Positions 24,100 to 34,871 of a DNA stretch of 64,000 nt are shown in pieces. Where the stretch lies: the NCBI GenBank assembly GCA_028023455.1, contig JAQFVV010000071.1, forward strand, positions 5,784,650-5,848,649, in the 5' to 3' direction. How positions within the stretch are numbered: position 1 is the stretch's first letter; each line of letters begins with the position of its first letter. The notes beneath the pieces are model-generated. The model saw nothing but the letters and a program-made list of their open reading frames with translations. It ran no database searches and had not been told where the DNA came from. The translations under genes and the position numbers were made by a program. Origin of the DNA: Epiperipatus broadwayi. Lineage: Eukaryota > Onychophora > Udeonychophora > Euonychophora > Peripatidae.

Positions 24100-24275
24100 A
24101 ATAAATAAATATGTAGATATAAAATTCCCAGCAGTTAATAGTATGTAATACATCAAGATTATTACCCCAACACTGGGCTATTAAGTAAATGAAATACTCT
24201 CAATCCAAAATTTTATCTTGTGTTTTAAATTGAGAGTAGTTTATTTACTTAATAGACTAGTAATGTATTAAAGAT
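24100..24275. repeat. Diverged direct repeat, copy 2, with a small palindrome
   Basis: Matches 23490-23605. The last part (24178-24268) is self-complementary: CTATTAAGTAAATGAAATACTCTCAAT against ATTGAGAGTAGTTTATTTACTTAATAG, each longer than 20 nt with a few mismatches. Confidence 0.65.
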
Positions 24276-24308
24276 AACAAATGTAATATATTTTAACTTG
24301 CAATCATA

Positions 24309-25013
24309 AGTTTGCGCTCAGGAAGAAAAGAGGGGAACCCAGGGGGAACCCTTCTTTATTTCAACCGACTTTCTATTTAAATAGGTGAAGCGGTTAGATC
24401 TGCCAGCGTGAAGCTAAACAATACTTCACTGATTAAGTTCACATTTCTTATTACACATTAATACTCGCGAAATCTTTCGATTTACAACGAGTCAATGGAA
24501 AGGTTTTATAGTTAGAAATCTATTACAGTAATTTAAAGTTGTAATTATAAATTTATTAAACGCACATTGATTATGTAAGTAATATTTACTGAGGCTATAA
24601 CCTCGACAATATGCGTATAACATGCGATAGTAGGGGCCTCTACAGGTGTTTTAACCAACTTTAAATTACTGTAATAGATTTCTAACTATAAAATCTTTCC
24701 ATTGACTCGTTGTAAATCGAAAGATTTCGCGAGTATTAATTTTTAATAAGAAATGTGGATTTAATCAGTGAAATATTGTTTAGCTTCATGCTCGCAGATC
24801 TAACCGCTTCAGCTTCACCTATTTAAATAGAAAGTCGGTTGAAATAAAGAAGGGTTCCCCCTCGGTTCCCCTCTTTTCTTCCTGAGCGCAAACTTGTGGT
24901 TAAAACACCTGTAGAGGTCCCTACTATCGCATGTTATACGCATATTGTCGAGGTTATAGCCTCAGTAAATATTACTTACGTAATCAATGTGCGTTTAATA
25001 AATTTATAATTAC
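24309..25013. repeat. Composite inverted repeat with order A-B-A'-B'
   Basis: Four adjoining blocks: A (24309-24540), B (24541-24656), A' (24657-24894, reverse complement of A) and B' (24895-25013, reverse complement of B). Anchors: TTTGCGCTCAGGAAG in A and CTTCCTGAGCGCAAA in A'; GAGGCTATAACCTCGACAAT in B and ATTGTCGAGGTTATAGCCTC in B'. Identity is high throughout, so the structure is recent. It is less AT-rich than its flanks. There is no reading frame of note. A simple palindrome would be A-B-B'-A'; here one unit is inverted and circularly permuted. Confidence 0.93.
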
Positions 25014-26501
25014 AACTTTATAATAAAATGTAAAACATATTTTAAATAAACGACTGTTGAATAAAACATCTCTATCATTTCACAACAGAGAAAAAGTCAA
25101 ACATTAGGTGGGAAACGTTTATTTTTTTGTGTTTCATTATATTCTTTAGCTAAAAATATTGAGATACCATTTTAATCATAGATTGGTTACAAGATTTATA
25201 CCTGGAAAAGATTATAAAAATATGCAAAATTTTTAGCAGTGTGAAAACATTCCAAATTCTATCCCAATTCATATTCTATATCATGTGCATAGCACGCTGG
25301 ATGCTTGAATCATTATCCGATTCTTTCAAATCATTTTATATTTGGTAAACAAGTATGCCCATTCAAACTCCAGAAGACAGAATAATTAAGAATGAAAAAT
25401 TAATTTTTACACGACTATGAAAATTAATCCATGAATCACAAATATATCTGCGTTTACCAAGTGTTGTTTTTTAAAAACTATTTTTAAAAAAAAAAAATTA
25501 AAGAGTCCTTTAATTTTTTCTGCAACAAATTTTATTTTAGGAAAGATTATTCTCATCCATATCTGTATCTCCTATGGCAATTATGCTCAAGTTTCATAAA
25601 GTACTTTTTAGATTGCTAAAAGAATTCATTCTTTTTGCATGCTTGATCTAATGTTGATGTGCTTTTACAATACCACTCCAGCTGGAAGAACAAAGAACAT
25701 GTCCATTGGTCTTATGAACTGGTAGTTGGAATTTTACAATATTGTAGAGCTTTTGAAATTAAATTTTTTAAATTTTTTTTCATGTTACATTGGTAAAATA
25801 ACAACCCTATATTTACTGAAACTATTTGCAAAAATTCAACTAAATTATTTGCAGTAGATAGTCAACGAATATGATGACATATATATTTTTTACCTATCAG
25901 ATGCTGAGCTCAGTCTGATGTGAGTTCTACAAATGGCAGATACCAGAGAGCATTTTTTGCCTTGTAGGGCAGGATATTACTTCATCAAAGACTAGGTACT
26001 GTTTCAATACAATCTTTTCTGTCTCCTTTTCCTCCTGTCACTTAAGATAAAGTAGAATCTGGTTGTCAAAAATTCTTCTGCCATCAGACACCTTTTTATA
26101 CTAACTCCTGACAATGAAAGTATATGTTTGGGCAACAACATTCTTTAACTCTACACATAGCTATTCTAACTTCAATTCCCCTTTTTTTTAGCTCAAGCTC
26201 TTGAGAATTAAGAAACAAATGACAAGGGCAAGCTCAATAGACTGGAAGTCTTCAATTGTAATCTTTGCTTAAGGAAGTACAATCACTAATGAGTGAGTTT
26301 GGAAAATGGATCTGAATGAGACATTGACTGGCAAAGAATGCATCTTTAGGCAACCCTATTTAAGAATCATTCTGCATATTATGGAAGTGGAAGGGGCATA
26401 GAAAATGTTCTCTAAAATATCCTGTCTTACTCAGTCTGCAGATTACTCAATATAATGGTAGAAATAAGATAAAGTGAAAGGTAGTGGTAGTACTAAAGAT
26501 A
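25014..26501. other. Non-coding DNA without recognised feature
   Basis: Composition is moderately less AT-rich at 25900-26480. I scanned both strands for coding motifs and found none. Confidence 0.4.
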
Positions 26502-27086
26502 TAATATATGGAGTGTACCAATAGCTCAAATAAGCTATCCCCAGACCAATTAGTTTTGAGCTTACAGCTCACCTCAGTGAGGAGCTAAGAACATTCAAAC
26601 ACTAGATCTAAAATATCATCTCAAAACCCAGCACTTATTTAATATGCAACTATTGAGAAGAAAATCCGAAATTTTCAGACATAAAAAATGTCTTTAAAAC
26701 CAACTATCTAACTCAAATAGCTTTATGGGATTGAACCAAATTCAGATCTACCATATATTAATAGCCTTAGTATCACCAAAACCTTAAAGGTAAAATTATA
26801 ATAATCAATAAAGCTATTTGACTTAGATAGCTGGATTTAAAAACATTTTTTATGTCTGAAAATTTCAGACTTTCTTCTCAATAATTACATTAAGTAAGTG
26901 CTCGGTTTTGAATTGATATTTTAGATCTAATGTCTAAATGTTCTAGCTCTTCACTGAGGTGATCTATAAGCTACAAGCCAATTGGTCTGGGGTGTAAGAA
27001 TATTCTAGAGAGAGATTTTAAATATTTTCTCTTACCACACTTATCAATAAAGACTTGTTTGAGCTATTGATACACTACCTATATTG
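26502..27086. mobile_element. Fold-back element (family F3), long arms
   Basis: The left arm 26502-26735 pairs with the right arm 26800-27086: GTGTACCAATAGCTCAAA / TTTGAGCTATTGATACAC at the ends, GAAATTTTCAGACATAAAAA / TTTTTATGTCTGAAAATTTC near the middle. Internal segment CTTCACTGAGGTG...GCC-AATTGGTCTGGGG is shared with 53500-53835. The sequence just outside (27100-27145) contains ATATATGACTTGCTTTGTTG, also seen outside the 53500 and 55030 copies. Confidence 0.8.
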
Positions 27087-27791
27087 CATATTTGGAAACA
27101 CAAGCTTTTTGAAAGCAATGTCATATTATATATGACTTGCTTTGTTGATTACTAAAGATATATATTCCAGTCTATTTTTTTCAAGTGTATGTACATAGAA
27201 TGTGAGAACTTGATATAAATTCTTCACAAACAAAGGATTGAATTAGTGTTTAAGTAGCTGTTGAGATTTAAGATCAATATAGTTGTTCCTAGTGAAATAT
27301 TTATCTCTCAGAGGTAAGAAATTTAATAGAAGATATGGATGAATATACTTTTTTTGGAAAGGCAGATCAGTCAATGAAAGAAGAACTGTGGGGATTGGAT
27401 TTGCTACAAAAGGCAATTTAGAATCTTTTATTAGTGGAATTTCTCATAGTGTCAATAAAAGGTTAATAATCTTAAAATTGTCTTGCATAATGGTACCAGT
27501 GTTTATTTTATTAGTGCCTATACTCCAATCTTAGATTAGGAGAATTCAGAGAAGGAAAGTTTCTACAGCTTGTTGAATAGCGTTATTATAGTTACACCAT
27601 CTAAATACCATATTTTTCTTCTTGAAATCTTTAATGCATATAGTGATTTGGACAAACATTTTTGAAAATAATGGTATTGATGCTGTAAATTCAAATGGTT
27701 TGTTATTGTTGAATTTTTGCATAATTCATGACCTGACTATCATTAATGCTTTGTTCTTGGATGCATCTATGCTCAAACATTAGATTTTTGA

Positions 27792-27931
27792 TAAAAATTT
27801 AATAATTTTATATAAAATAATATATTTTAATGGTTTATGTGTATTCAAATTTTGTAGATCTGATGAAGACTGCATGGTATAGTCGAAACTGTAATCAATA
27901 ATAAAAAATTTTTATTGAAAAGTGAAAAGTA
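27792..27931 (+). mobile_element. 140-bp insertion with hammerhead-ribozyme-like core and 10-bp TSD
   Basis: AGATTTTTGA repeats at 27782-27791 and 27932-27941 and brackets 140 bp that do not belong to the host LINE. At 27860-27891 it reads CTGATGA-A-GACT-gcatggtat-AGTC-GAAA-CTG: both conserved hammerhead half-cores around a four-pair stem II. One extra A stands between CTGATGA and the stem, in all copies seen. The cleavage-site strand and stems I and III are not evident. Related cores at 19916, 23862 (minus) and 23895. Small retroposed units of this kind (retrozymes, PLE-linked hammerheads) are known in animals. Confidence 0.6.
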
Positions 27932-29148
27932 AGATTTTTGAAATTCAATATTTTATTTCAAGATTGCCTTTTAGTTAGGAGTCAGAATGCAGTGAATTTC
28001 TCATTATGTGAACATTGAAAAATGCAGGTTTTTGGACAGATTCTTGATTAGTATATTCCAAAATTAAAATGACGATTGTCTCAAAACATAGATATTATTC
28101 CATTGTAATCACAAGAAAATTGATGTCCATTCTTTAGAAGAATCTACCATATGTATTAAATTTCAACAGTTATTAAACATTAAAATTGCTAGTTTGAGTC
28201 TTCAAGATTACCATATTACTGAAGCAAGGAATGTGCTATGGATATAAGTACATTTTCTTTTGGATCGACTAAACAGAGAATCAGGTCCAGTTTTTTGATA
28301 AGCATCTTATTATTCATTATTTCATTAAAAGAAAATGTGGAATTATCTGTTTCGGAGAACAATCCATAACCAATACAAAGATCTAAAGACAGAATTTTAA
28401 TGATTGGTAAGAAGTTTCTTTAAAATGATTGCTGGATTAAAACTGCAAGGAAGATAAAGATATTCACTGATTGTAGTCATTCTAGATCTTTTTTCAATGC
28501 AAAGAAAGCAGCATATGGACCTGAGAAACAGTATCACAATCCTATCAAATTAATCACTGGCATTCTCTCATAAAATAATAATAATATTTTGAATAGGTGG
28601 AACAAGTCCTTTGAACATCTTTTGAATAATGATGCAAGAGTTGAGGTCATGACTTTTAAAAATGTATCCATTTTATTTACACATTTAGATTTGGACAACA
28701 ATATTTTTCCTAGTAAAGTTAAAACAGATCATCCTGTTGAAATACCTGAAGAACTTTTTAAAATATAGTAGTAATATATTACAAAATTAGTGAATTTTTT
28801 TCTGCAAATATGTCACCCATGAAGTTGTTCAACCAGATCTTAAGAATGGCTGCAATTTTTAAAAACAAAGGAAATAGTCAAGATTGCAATAATTATTGTG
28901 GAATACTATTATCCATTAGAGCAAAGATTCTTTCAAGATTTTTTTTGAATAAGTTACTTCCAGTTATGAGTGAATGATTCTCAGAGACTCATGGTTGTTT
29001 TAGAAAATCAAGAAGCCCTATAAATATGACTTTTGTTGACAGGAAAATGTTAAGAAAAGTGTTGGGAATAAAGAGACGATTTATGTATTGCTTTTCTTGA
29101 TTTAGTCAAAGCATTTGATTCTGTTAATTGGACAAGTCTATGGCATTA

Positions 29149-30255
29149 CACCTGGGTCTCATTTTACACTATAGATAGGTTCCTCAGAAAACACATGCAA
29201 ATGAAATCGTGCAAAAATAGACATAACTTACATTGAAAAAGGGGGGATGCGGTCTGTGATTTTTCAAAATTCGCATAAAAGCAAAGCACCAACATAAAAT
29301 TACTTTAAAATTTGCGCAAAAAAAAATAAGGAAATAAAATATGAATAATAAAATATTTCAAATTTGAAAAAAATTGATACAAGACAAACTTTTTTTAACT
29401 ATAATATTTAATTTTATTCAAAATAATATATTTTTATGCATAATTTACAGTACGGTAATTTACAATTTTTATACACGTTTTAATTATTATCACTATTTGC
29501 CGAAACACACATTCGTTTGCACTCTCATGTTGTGTTAATGGTTTTCTGTTGACAAGGTAATTAGTAATTAATCTTTGAGATGATGATTTTATTAATTGTT
29601 TATGAACTTAGACTTATGATAATAAAAAGACATTTATTCACCACTGCTGGGAAAAATTTAATTAAAACTAACAACTAAAAATTAAATTCTTATTTTTGTC
29701 TTTAATTTTTAATTCCGTTTAAAAATCAAATTTCACATCACATTATTTCAAGTCACCATAAGTAATTTTTAAATTGTTAATTACAATTAAAAATCAGATT
29801 TTAATTTTTAATTATCAAATTTAATTGTGCCCACTGCTATTACTCACCTTTTAAAAATAAACTTGCGGACACTAAATGATTAATAATTGATTACGTTCTT
29901 TTTTAAAAAGCAAAAACAGAATGTGATTTAAAATGCAAAATTAAAACGCACAATGTTTGAACAAATTTACATTATAATCTTGTAAAATTTAATGTGTGTA
30001 TACATAAAATGTGGAAATCATGATTTTAATTTCATTATTGCATAAAATCTTACTATTATAAAGCACTGAAAATATTGAAATTACTAAGTTGAAAGTCGAA
30101 TTCCAATAAGGTGCTATTACTTTCAATATAATGTAAGTGGCGAAATTTATTATTTAAAGTAATAGCGCAATATTGGAGTTCAACTTCTGGTGAAACACGA
30201 ATCGCGTAACTTCAAAATCGTGTTAAGTAAGTCCGCGTAAAAAGAGACCCAGGTG
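29149..30255. mobile_element. DNA transposon with TA target site (Tc1/mariner/pogo type), non-autonomous
   Basis: The terminal inverted repeats CACCTGGGTCTC (29149-29160) and GAGACCCAGGTG (30244-30255) are perfect over 12 bp and continue with mismatches to about 21 bp (TTTTAC). TA flanks both ends (29147-29148, 30256-30257), the target used by the Tc1/mariner superfamily. Removing 29149-30257 restores the LINE. 1107 bp with no transposase frame or DDE motif visible, so it was mobilised in trans. The ends resemble those of pogo/Tigger-like elements only loosely. Confidence 0.85.
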
Positions 30256-30593
30256 TATTTGAAATTAGTCATTTGTCTACTAAAATTTATTCATATTATA
30301 CAACTTTTATATGATGGAATGAGAAGAGTTTTTATTATGACTGATGGAAAAATCTAATACATTTTAAATGAAAACTTGTCTCAAACAAAAATAGGCAATT
30401 GTTCTAACATTATTTTTAGTTTTTATGCCAGTGGTCTTTATAGTTGGTTATAGGTAACCTAATCATACAGTGATCAAGATATTATACAAGTTTGATAATA
30501 AAATTTTTAACATGAATCAAAGTTGAAAATGATAACTTTTTCTTGGGTTTTGGATTTACATGTGCAGATGAATGTGTTATTTTGGCTAATTCA

Positions 30594-30690
30594 TTTTTTT
30601 TTTTCGTATGACAAAGCGTTGACCGAAAGTGAACCTGGTTCAGCTGCTTGAAAGGCAGCTATGCTAACCACACAGACATCAACGCTTGAT
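30594..30690 (-). mobile_element. tRNA-derived SINE (same type as 13817)
   Basis: Minus strand: GCGTTGATGTCTGTGTGGTT, anticodon arm GCTGCCTTTCAAGCAGC (loop CTTTCAA, TTC), diverged B-box, TCAACGCTTTGTCATACGA and poly(A) (T run at 30594-30604 on the plus strand). It lies inside the LINE 27195-31760. The TSD is not clear. Confidence 0.8.
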
Positions 30691-31827
30691 GAATTTTTGT
30701 TAATTAATATTCAAAAATGTCAGTATTTTATCAGCCAGTGATGGAAGAAACTTTTAGCTTGGATAAGTGCCAGCTTGAGATTGTAAACAAATTTAAATGC
30801 CTTGGAAGTTTTATAATTAAAAAGGCGGACTTAGATATTGAAGTACAACACAGACTGCAATGTGCTTCTACTTTTAGTATACATTTTGCATATCGCCTTT
30901 ATTTCTCTGTTCTGCATTTCGCATTAGCCTATGAATATGAGGCAAATGGCCCTGAAAGCGCTTAGCATTTAATTTTTTTTTTACACTCTCTATAGCTTCT
31001 CTTTCAAGCATTTCAAGCGTTTCACATGCTTTTAATTCTATATATTATAATATTGAGAGAGAGATTTAAAATTCCTAATAGTTCAAAGGTAGAGTATTTT
31101 ATCACAGGAAAATAATTTCTGCATTTAAGTGAGCTGTATGTCATTTTGCCTAATTTATTATATGGAAATGAAAGTTGAACACTCTATCTATGCAATGCAA
31201 AGGCATTTGAAAAGTTTCATGTAGCAATGCTCTGCAAAATTTAAAAATACAAAGGCAAGATCATTAACCCAATCAATTTGTTTGTTAATTTGCTAGCTGT
31301 AATACTACAGAATCCACTTCTGTAAAATTGCCCTTCATTGGATAGGCAAGATGTCGGAAAAGAGTGTTTATGGTAAATTTGAGTGTGATTTTCATAGGAG
31401 AAATAAACTCTTTCTGTATTACAAGAATTATCCCAAAGACAGGTATAGCTCCTATTGGGAAGATATAGCTGAGAGTAGAATCGATTGGAGAGCTACAATT
31501 AAACAGGATATTGAAGTATTCCAGAAAAAAGTGTTCTGCTCCAGAAATTAAAAGACGATATCTAAAATATTAAATAAACAGAAAAATAGACTAATATGTT
31601 TTATATGTGGACATAGTTAGGATTAACGGATTGGTTTGTATAGTCATAGAAAAGCTCATGTCTAAAATTTTTTTTCTTTCTTTCTTTGTGTGTGTGTGTG
31701 GAGGGGGAGGGACGAAGTTAGAATGGTCATTTTCGATTACAAGTGGCTGTTTATTACTATTATTATGTAAATTAATACACTATACAGGGTTAAATCTGCA
31801 TATATATATATATATATATATGTGTGT

Positions 31828-32038
31828 AATGTATGCGGGATTCGAACTTAGACTTTCACACGACCCTCAACTCTTCTTGCTATCTCATATTGCTGACCCA
31901 CCTGATCACACACATGTTGAAAAAATTGGTGATTATTTATCTTTTCAACATGTGTGTGATCAGGTGGGTCAGAAATATGAGATGGCAAGAAGAGTTGAGG
32001 GTCGTGTGAAAGTCTGAGATCGAATCCCGCATACATTA
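31828..32038. mobile_element. Palindrome made of two inverted copies of a B-box-bearing repeat
   Basis: Arms 31828-31928 and 31940-32038 (GTATGCGGGATTCGAACTTA / GATCGAATCCCGCATAC) around a short loop with GGTGATTATTTATC. Each arm is the 3' part of the repeat seen at 32690-32945 and 34852-35775. The CGAATCCCGC end resembles a pol III B-box. Because the arms match, both strands encode the same peptide wording (GFELRLSHDPQL type), which is not evidence for a gene. A (TA)n tract of about 20 bp adjoins on the left. Confidence 0.85.
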
Positions 32039-32689
32039 CTATTATTATGATTTTTTTTATAAAGTACATGCTGCACTTTAACACCCATGTCTGTCTTTCC
32101 GCTTAAAAAGCGATTAAATTTAAATTGATTCACGTTCTCAAGCTGATACAAGTTGCTGAAAATCTTTTCTTTTATCATTTACTTATATATTGATATTCTA
32201 TTATGTCAATAATTTATCGGCGCTGAAAATATGTAATTAATTCAAGTGATACTAAATCTTTATGCCACTAATTGATTTTTTCTAATCAATATGTTTCATT
32301 TAAAAAGTTTTAAAAATTATTTAAATAATACTTCAAAATTTTATACCACTTCAATTAATTATATATACTGTATACGGTTTTCATATATATTTAGCTGAAA
32401 GATTGTTATGAAGGTATATTAGTAAAGATTACAATAAATCAACAGAAAAGTAGAGAAAAATAATCTAAATCATATCATTATTTAGAATAAAAACCTCAAT
32501 ATCTTTATATAGGTATATACACACATATATAAAATATTTTAATAGATATATTTAATAATCTCCATACATCCGCACATTCTTGAAACTATGAATAAAGAAA
32601 AGGACTATTATCTCCAAGTTGCATTTCATTTCGAACCAGTACTCATTTGTTGGCCAAGTTACCATATCTAAATGTACGCTGAAGAGTTG
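32039..32689. other. AT-rich DNA without recognised feature
   Basis: Nothing identifiable. Confidence 0.4.
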
Positions 32690-32945
32690 TAGAGTGGTGT
32701 GGATTGAAGCCTGTCCGTTAAAGTATGAAGATTGGCTATCTTAATATAAGCTGAGTATTGATTGGCTATGTGTGTGGAGATGATAATCTGGACCAACTGA
32801 CGAGTGCTGGTTTAGCACGCAATACTTATATTGGTGATTATTTATCTATTCGACATGTGTGTGATCAAGTGTGTCAGCAGTATGAGATAGTGTGTATAGT
32901 TGATGGTCATGTAAGAGTCTGAGTTCAAACTCCCTATATATTACA
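32690..32945 (+). mobile_element. Dispersed repeat (DR1), single copy
   Basis: GTGGATTGAAGCCTGTCC, CTGGACCAACTGACGAGTGC, TGGTTTAGCACGCAATAC and GTGATTATTTATCTATTC in the same order as in 35050-35305 and 35525-35775. It ends in GAGTTCAAACTCCC, a degenerate B-box. Probably a SINE-like element; no A-box or tail identified. Confidence 0.7.
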
Positions 32946-34264
32946 TATTGGAGTGCAGGTATGAAAAAGCCTGTACTGTAGAAAAATTTACATATCTAAA
33001 TGTAATAATTTGTTATTGATATATATGCAGTATCCAATATGTTATTTTTCAATGTTTGTAAAAACAGTGAAGAAAAAATGATTACTCTCCATTTCAAAGG
33101 TCAGGTATTTACCAATTCACTTTATATAGCTAGGTAGGATAGCAATGGTCTATCTGAGATGAAATGTTACATCTGTAGTAATCTGAAAATTTTTTAATGT
33201 TAGCTCAGAAACAAATGTCAAGTTGTTTGTTGGTATCTCAGACAGCAGTTAATCATAATGATGCCCATAGGATGGGTGGGGTCATTTTAGAAACTATTAA
33301 GTTATGGAATTCAAACAATGTACTAAAAGATACAAGAAGGGTAAGTTAGCTATGTTCTGTCTGCCCATTAACTATTGTTTACATGTTATTTATTCACAAC
33401 TATTTCTTTAACTACATTTTATGGAACAATCTAACATCATCATCATAATATATTCTGGTCCATGATATGATTACAATACTCTAGCTTGCAAAACTTTTTC
33501 AATCTCAATATATAAAAGAATTTTATCTCTAATTTTCAATAATATAATTTTAAATACACCGTATCGTGTGGACATTTAAATTATGCTACTTGTCCAAGTC
33601 CTTGATAATGACTATTCTCTTTAATGACCCTAAGATTAGTATAAGGACAATGAATTTCTCACACCTAAGTACCATTTCTAATAAGGAAAGATATTGGAAT
33701 AAAGAGCATTTTACATATACCCTTCCCATGTTGGTTGCTTCCATACACTACAGTATTTCCTCACCAGCAAGCATGAACTTAAAAGAGATAGTTATAAAAT
33801 TAAAACTACTTACTTGGAATGAAACGAAACTACCCACATACAGGATGGATTTTGCCAATAAATAACAGATTTATTAAATTAAACACCTGATGATATATAT
33901 ATTTAAACACGCAGTAGATATTAATTGTAAATTGTCATTATACAATAAATACAAAGAAAAATTATGTTTTAGATTTAATTAATAAGAATAACAAAAAAAA
34001 AAAAATTGTAATAGTTTATAGTAACATTTTCTATCAGTAAAAAAACAAATGAAATAAAATTCCATCTTACCATTTCAAGATTAATTAGACTGGTCTTTAA
34101 AAATCATGTTTAGGAGAATTTGACTATTATATAAATGCATATATGTGATTATTAACAAATCAGTTTTTTGTTCTTCATGGCATATGAGAGTAATTTCTGT
34201 CATGACAGATATAACAAAATAGGTCTTATAAATTAGTCATCATCTTTTCCCCCACTCTAGATAG
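32946..34264. other. AT-rich DNA without recognised feature
   Basis: The 99-codon frame at 33566-33865 (+) shows no domain and no family resemblance; not called. Confidence 0.4.
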
Positions 34265-34640
34265 GCAATACATGATCACCCATAGAAGGGTTATACGTCC
34301 CATAGTAAAGTTTGGTACACTCCAGGATTTTAATACTGCATTCTTCTTGGTTTCATTTTTTAAATGAATTTTTTAACCATAGAATGCTGGAAATTAACAG
34401 TGGATTAATGATATTGGTTCTGAATGCTGATAACCTTCAATTGCTCTACTCAAAACAGTTTTTTGACTATAGTTTCTCCCAGGTTTATTTCTGCAAGGCC
34501 TCTACTGTGGTCAGCAGCAAGAAACAGAAAAAAACAGGAACACCAGAGAGTAGAAATAAGAGAGAAGGTGGCTTGTTCAATGCCTACTTATACTCATAAT
34601 AATAGGCCACCATCCTATCCAATCACAATTTTAGTTTAAT
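34265..34640 (-). promoter_or_regulatory. Promoter-like, possibly solo-LTR segment
   Basis: On the minus strand GATTGGATAGG (inverted CCAAT type, near 34625) is followed by GAGTATAAGTAGGC (TATA-like, near 34595), then about 100 bp later GAAATAAACC (polyadenylation-like). This arrangement is usual for LTRs, but I cannot fix TG...CA ends or a TSD. Frames on the plus strand here are not convincing. Confidence 0.3.
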
Positions 34641-34817
34641 CAATTATTAAAAAAATATTTTTTTTAAATCGTTAATAATTTTTTTCTATTACGATATCAG
34701 AAAATTATAAGGCACAAAATAAAAGTTAAATCATAAAAGAAAAATATTTTTGATCAATCATTATAAATATAAAAACAAATAATTCTACACCCATTGCTTT
34801 TTGTTATCTATAATATT

Positions 34818-34871
34818 TTTAAATATTTGAAAACCAGGCATTCTTCACAAACCTGGTTTTCAAATATTTAC
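34818..34871. repeat. Hairpin
   Basis: AAATATTTGAAAACCAGG pairs with CCTGGTTTTCAAATATTT across a 14-bp loop. The right half is the start of the tandem repeat that follows. Confidence 0.85.

Larger units (their letters stand above)
27195..31760 (+). pseudogene. LINE (C2H2-tailed family), nearly full coding span, interrupted by three insertions
   Basis: Pieces in order across frame breaks: APE-type endonuclease with EYTFFWKGR and RRTVGIGFATK (about 27340-27410) and FYSLLNSVIIVTPSKYHIFL (about 27560-27620); KKAAYGPEKQY (about 28505) and NRWNKSFEHLLNN (about 28594), the linker; RT block NNYCGILLSIRAKILSRFFL (about 28889-28950); the IxFxDLVKAFDSVNW-like block (about 29090-29135); after the 29149-30255 insertion, LYDGMRRVFIMTDG (about 30308); VNKFKCLGSFIIKK (30783-30824), the VDKFTYLGS block; LLYGNES*TLY (about 31156); WRATIKQDIEVFQKK (31477-31530). 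The last coding block (31597-31656) reads C-x2-C-x12-H-x3-H with RIGLYSHRKAH, a C2H2 finger. Numerous stops: dead. It is the most complete of three copies in the window. Confidence 0.88.

Noticed and set aside
24280-25045. TSD around the A-B-A'-B' repeat (AAATGTAA... on both sides)
   Set aside because: The match is imperfect and AT-rich, not distinguishable from chance.
31607-32178. Overlapping frames on both strands
   Set aside because: They arise from the palindrome 31828-32038, whose arms give the same wording on each strand.
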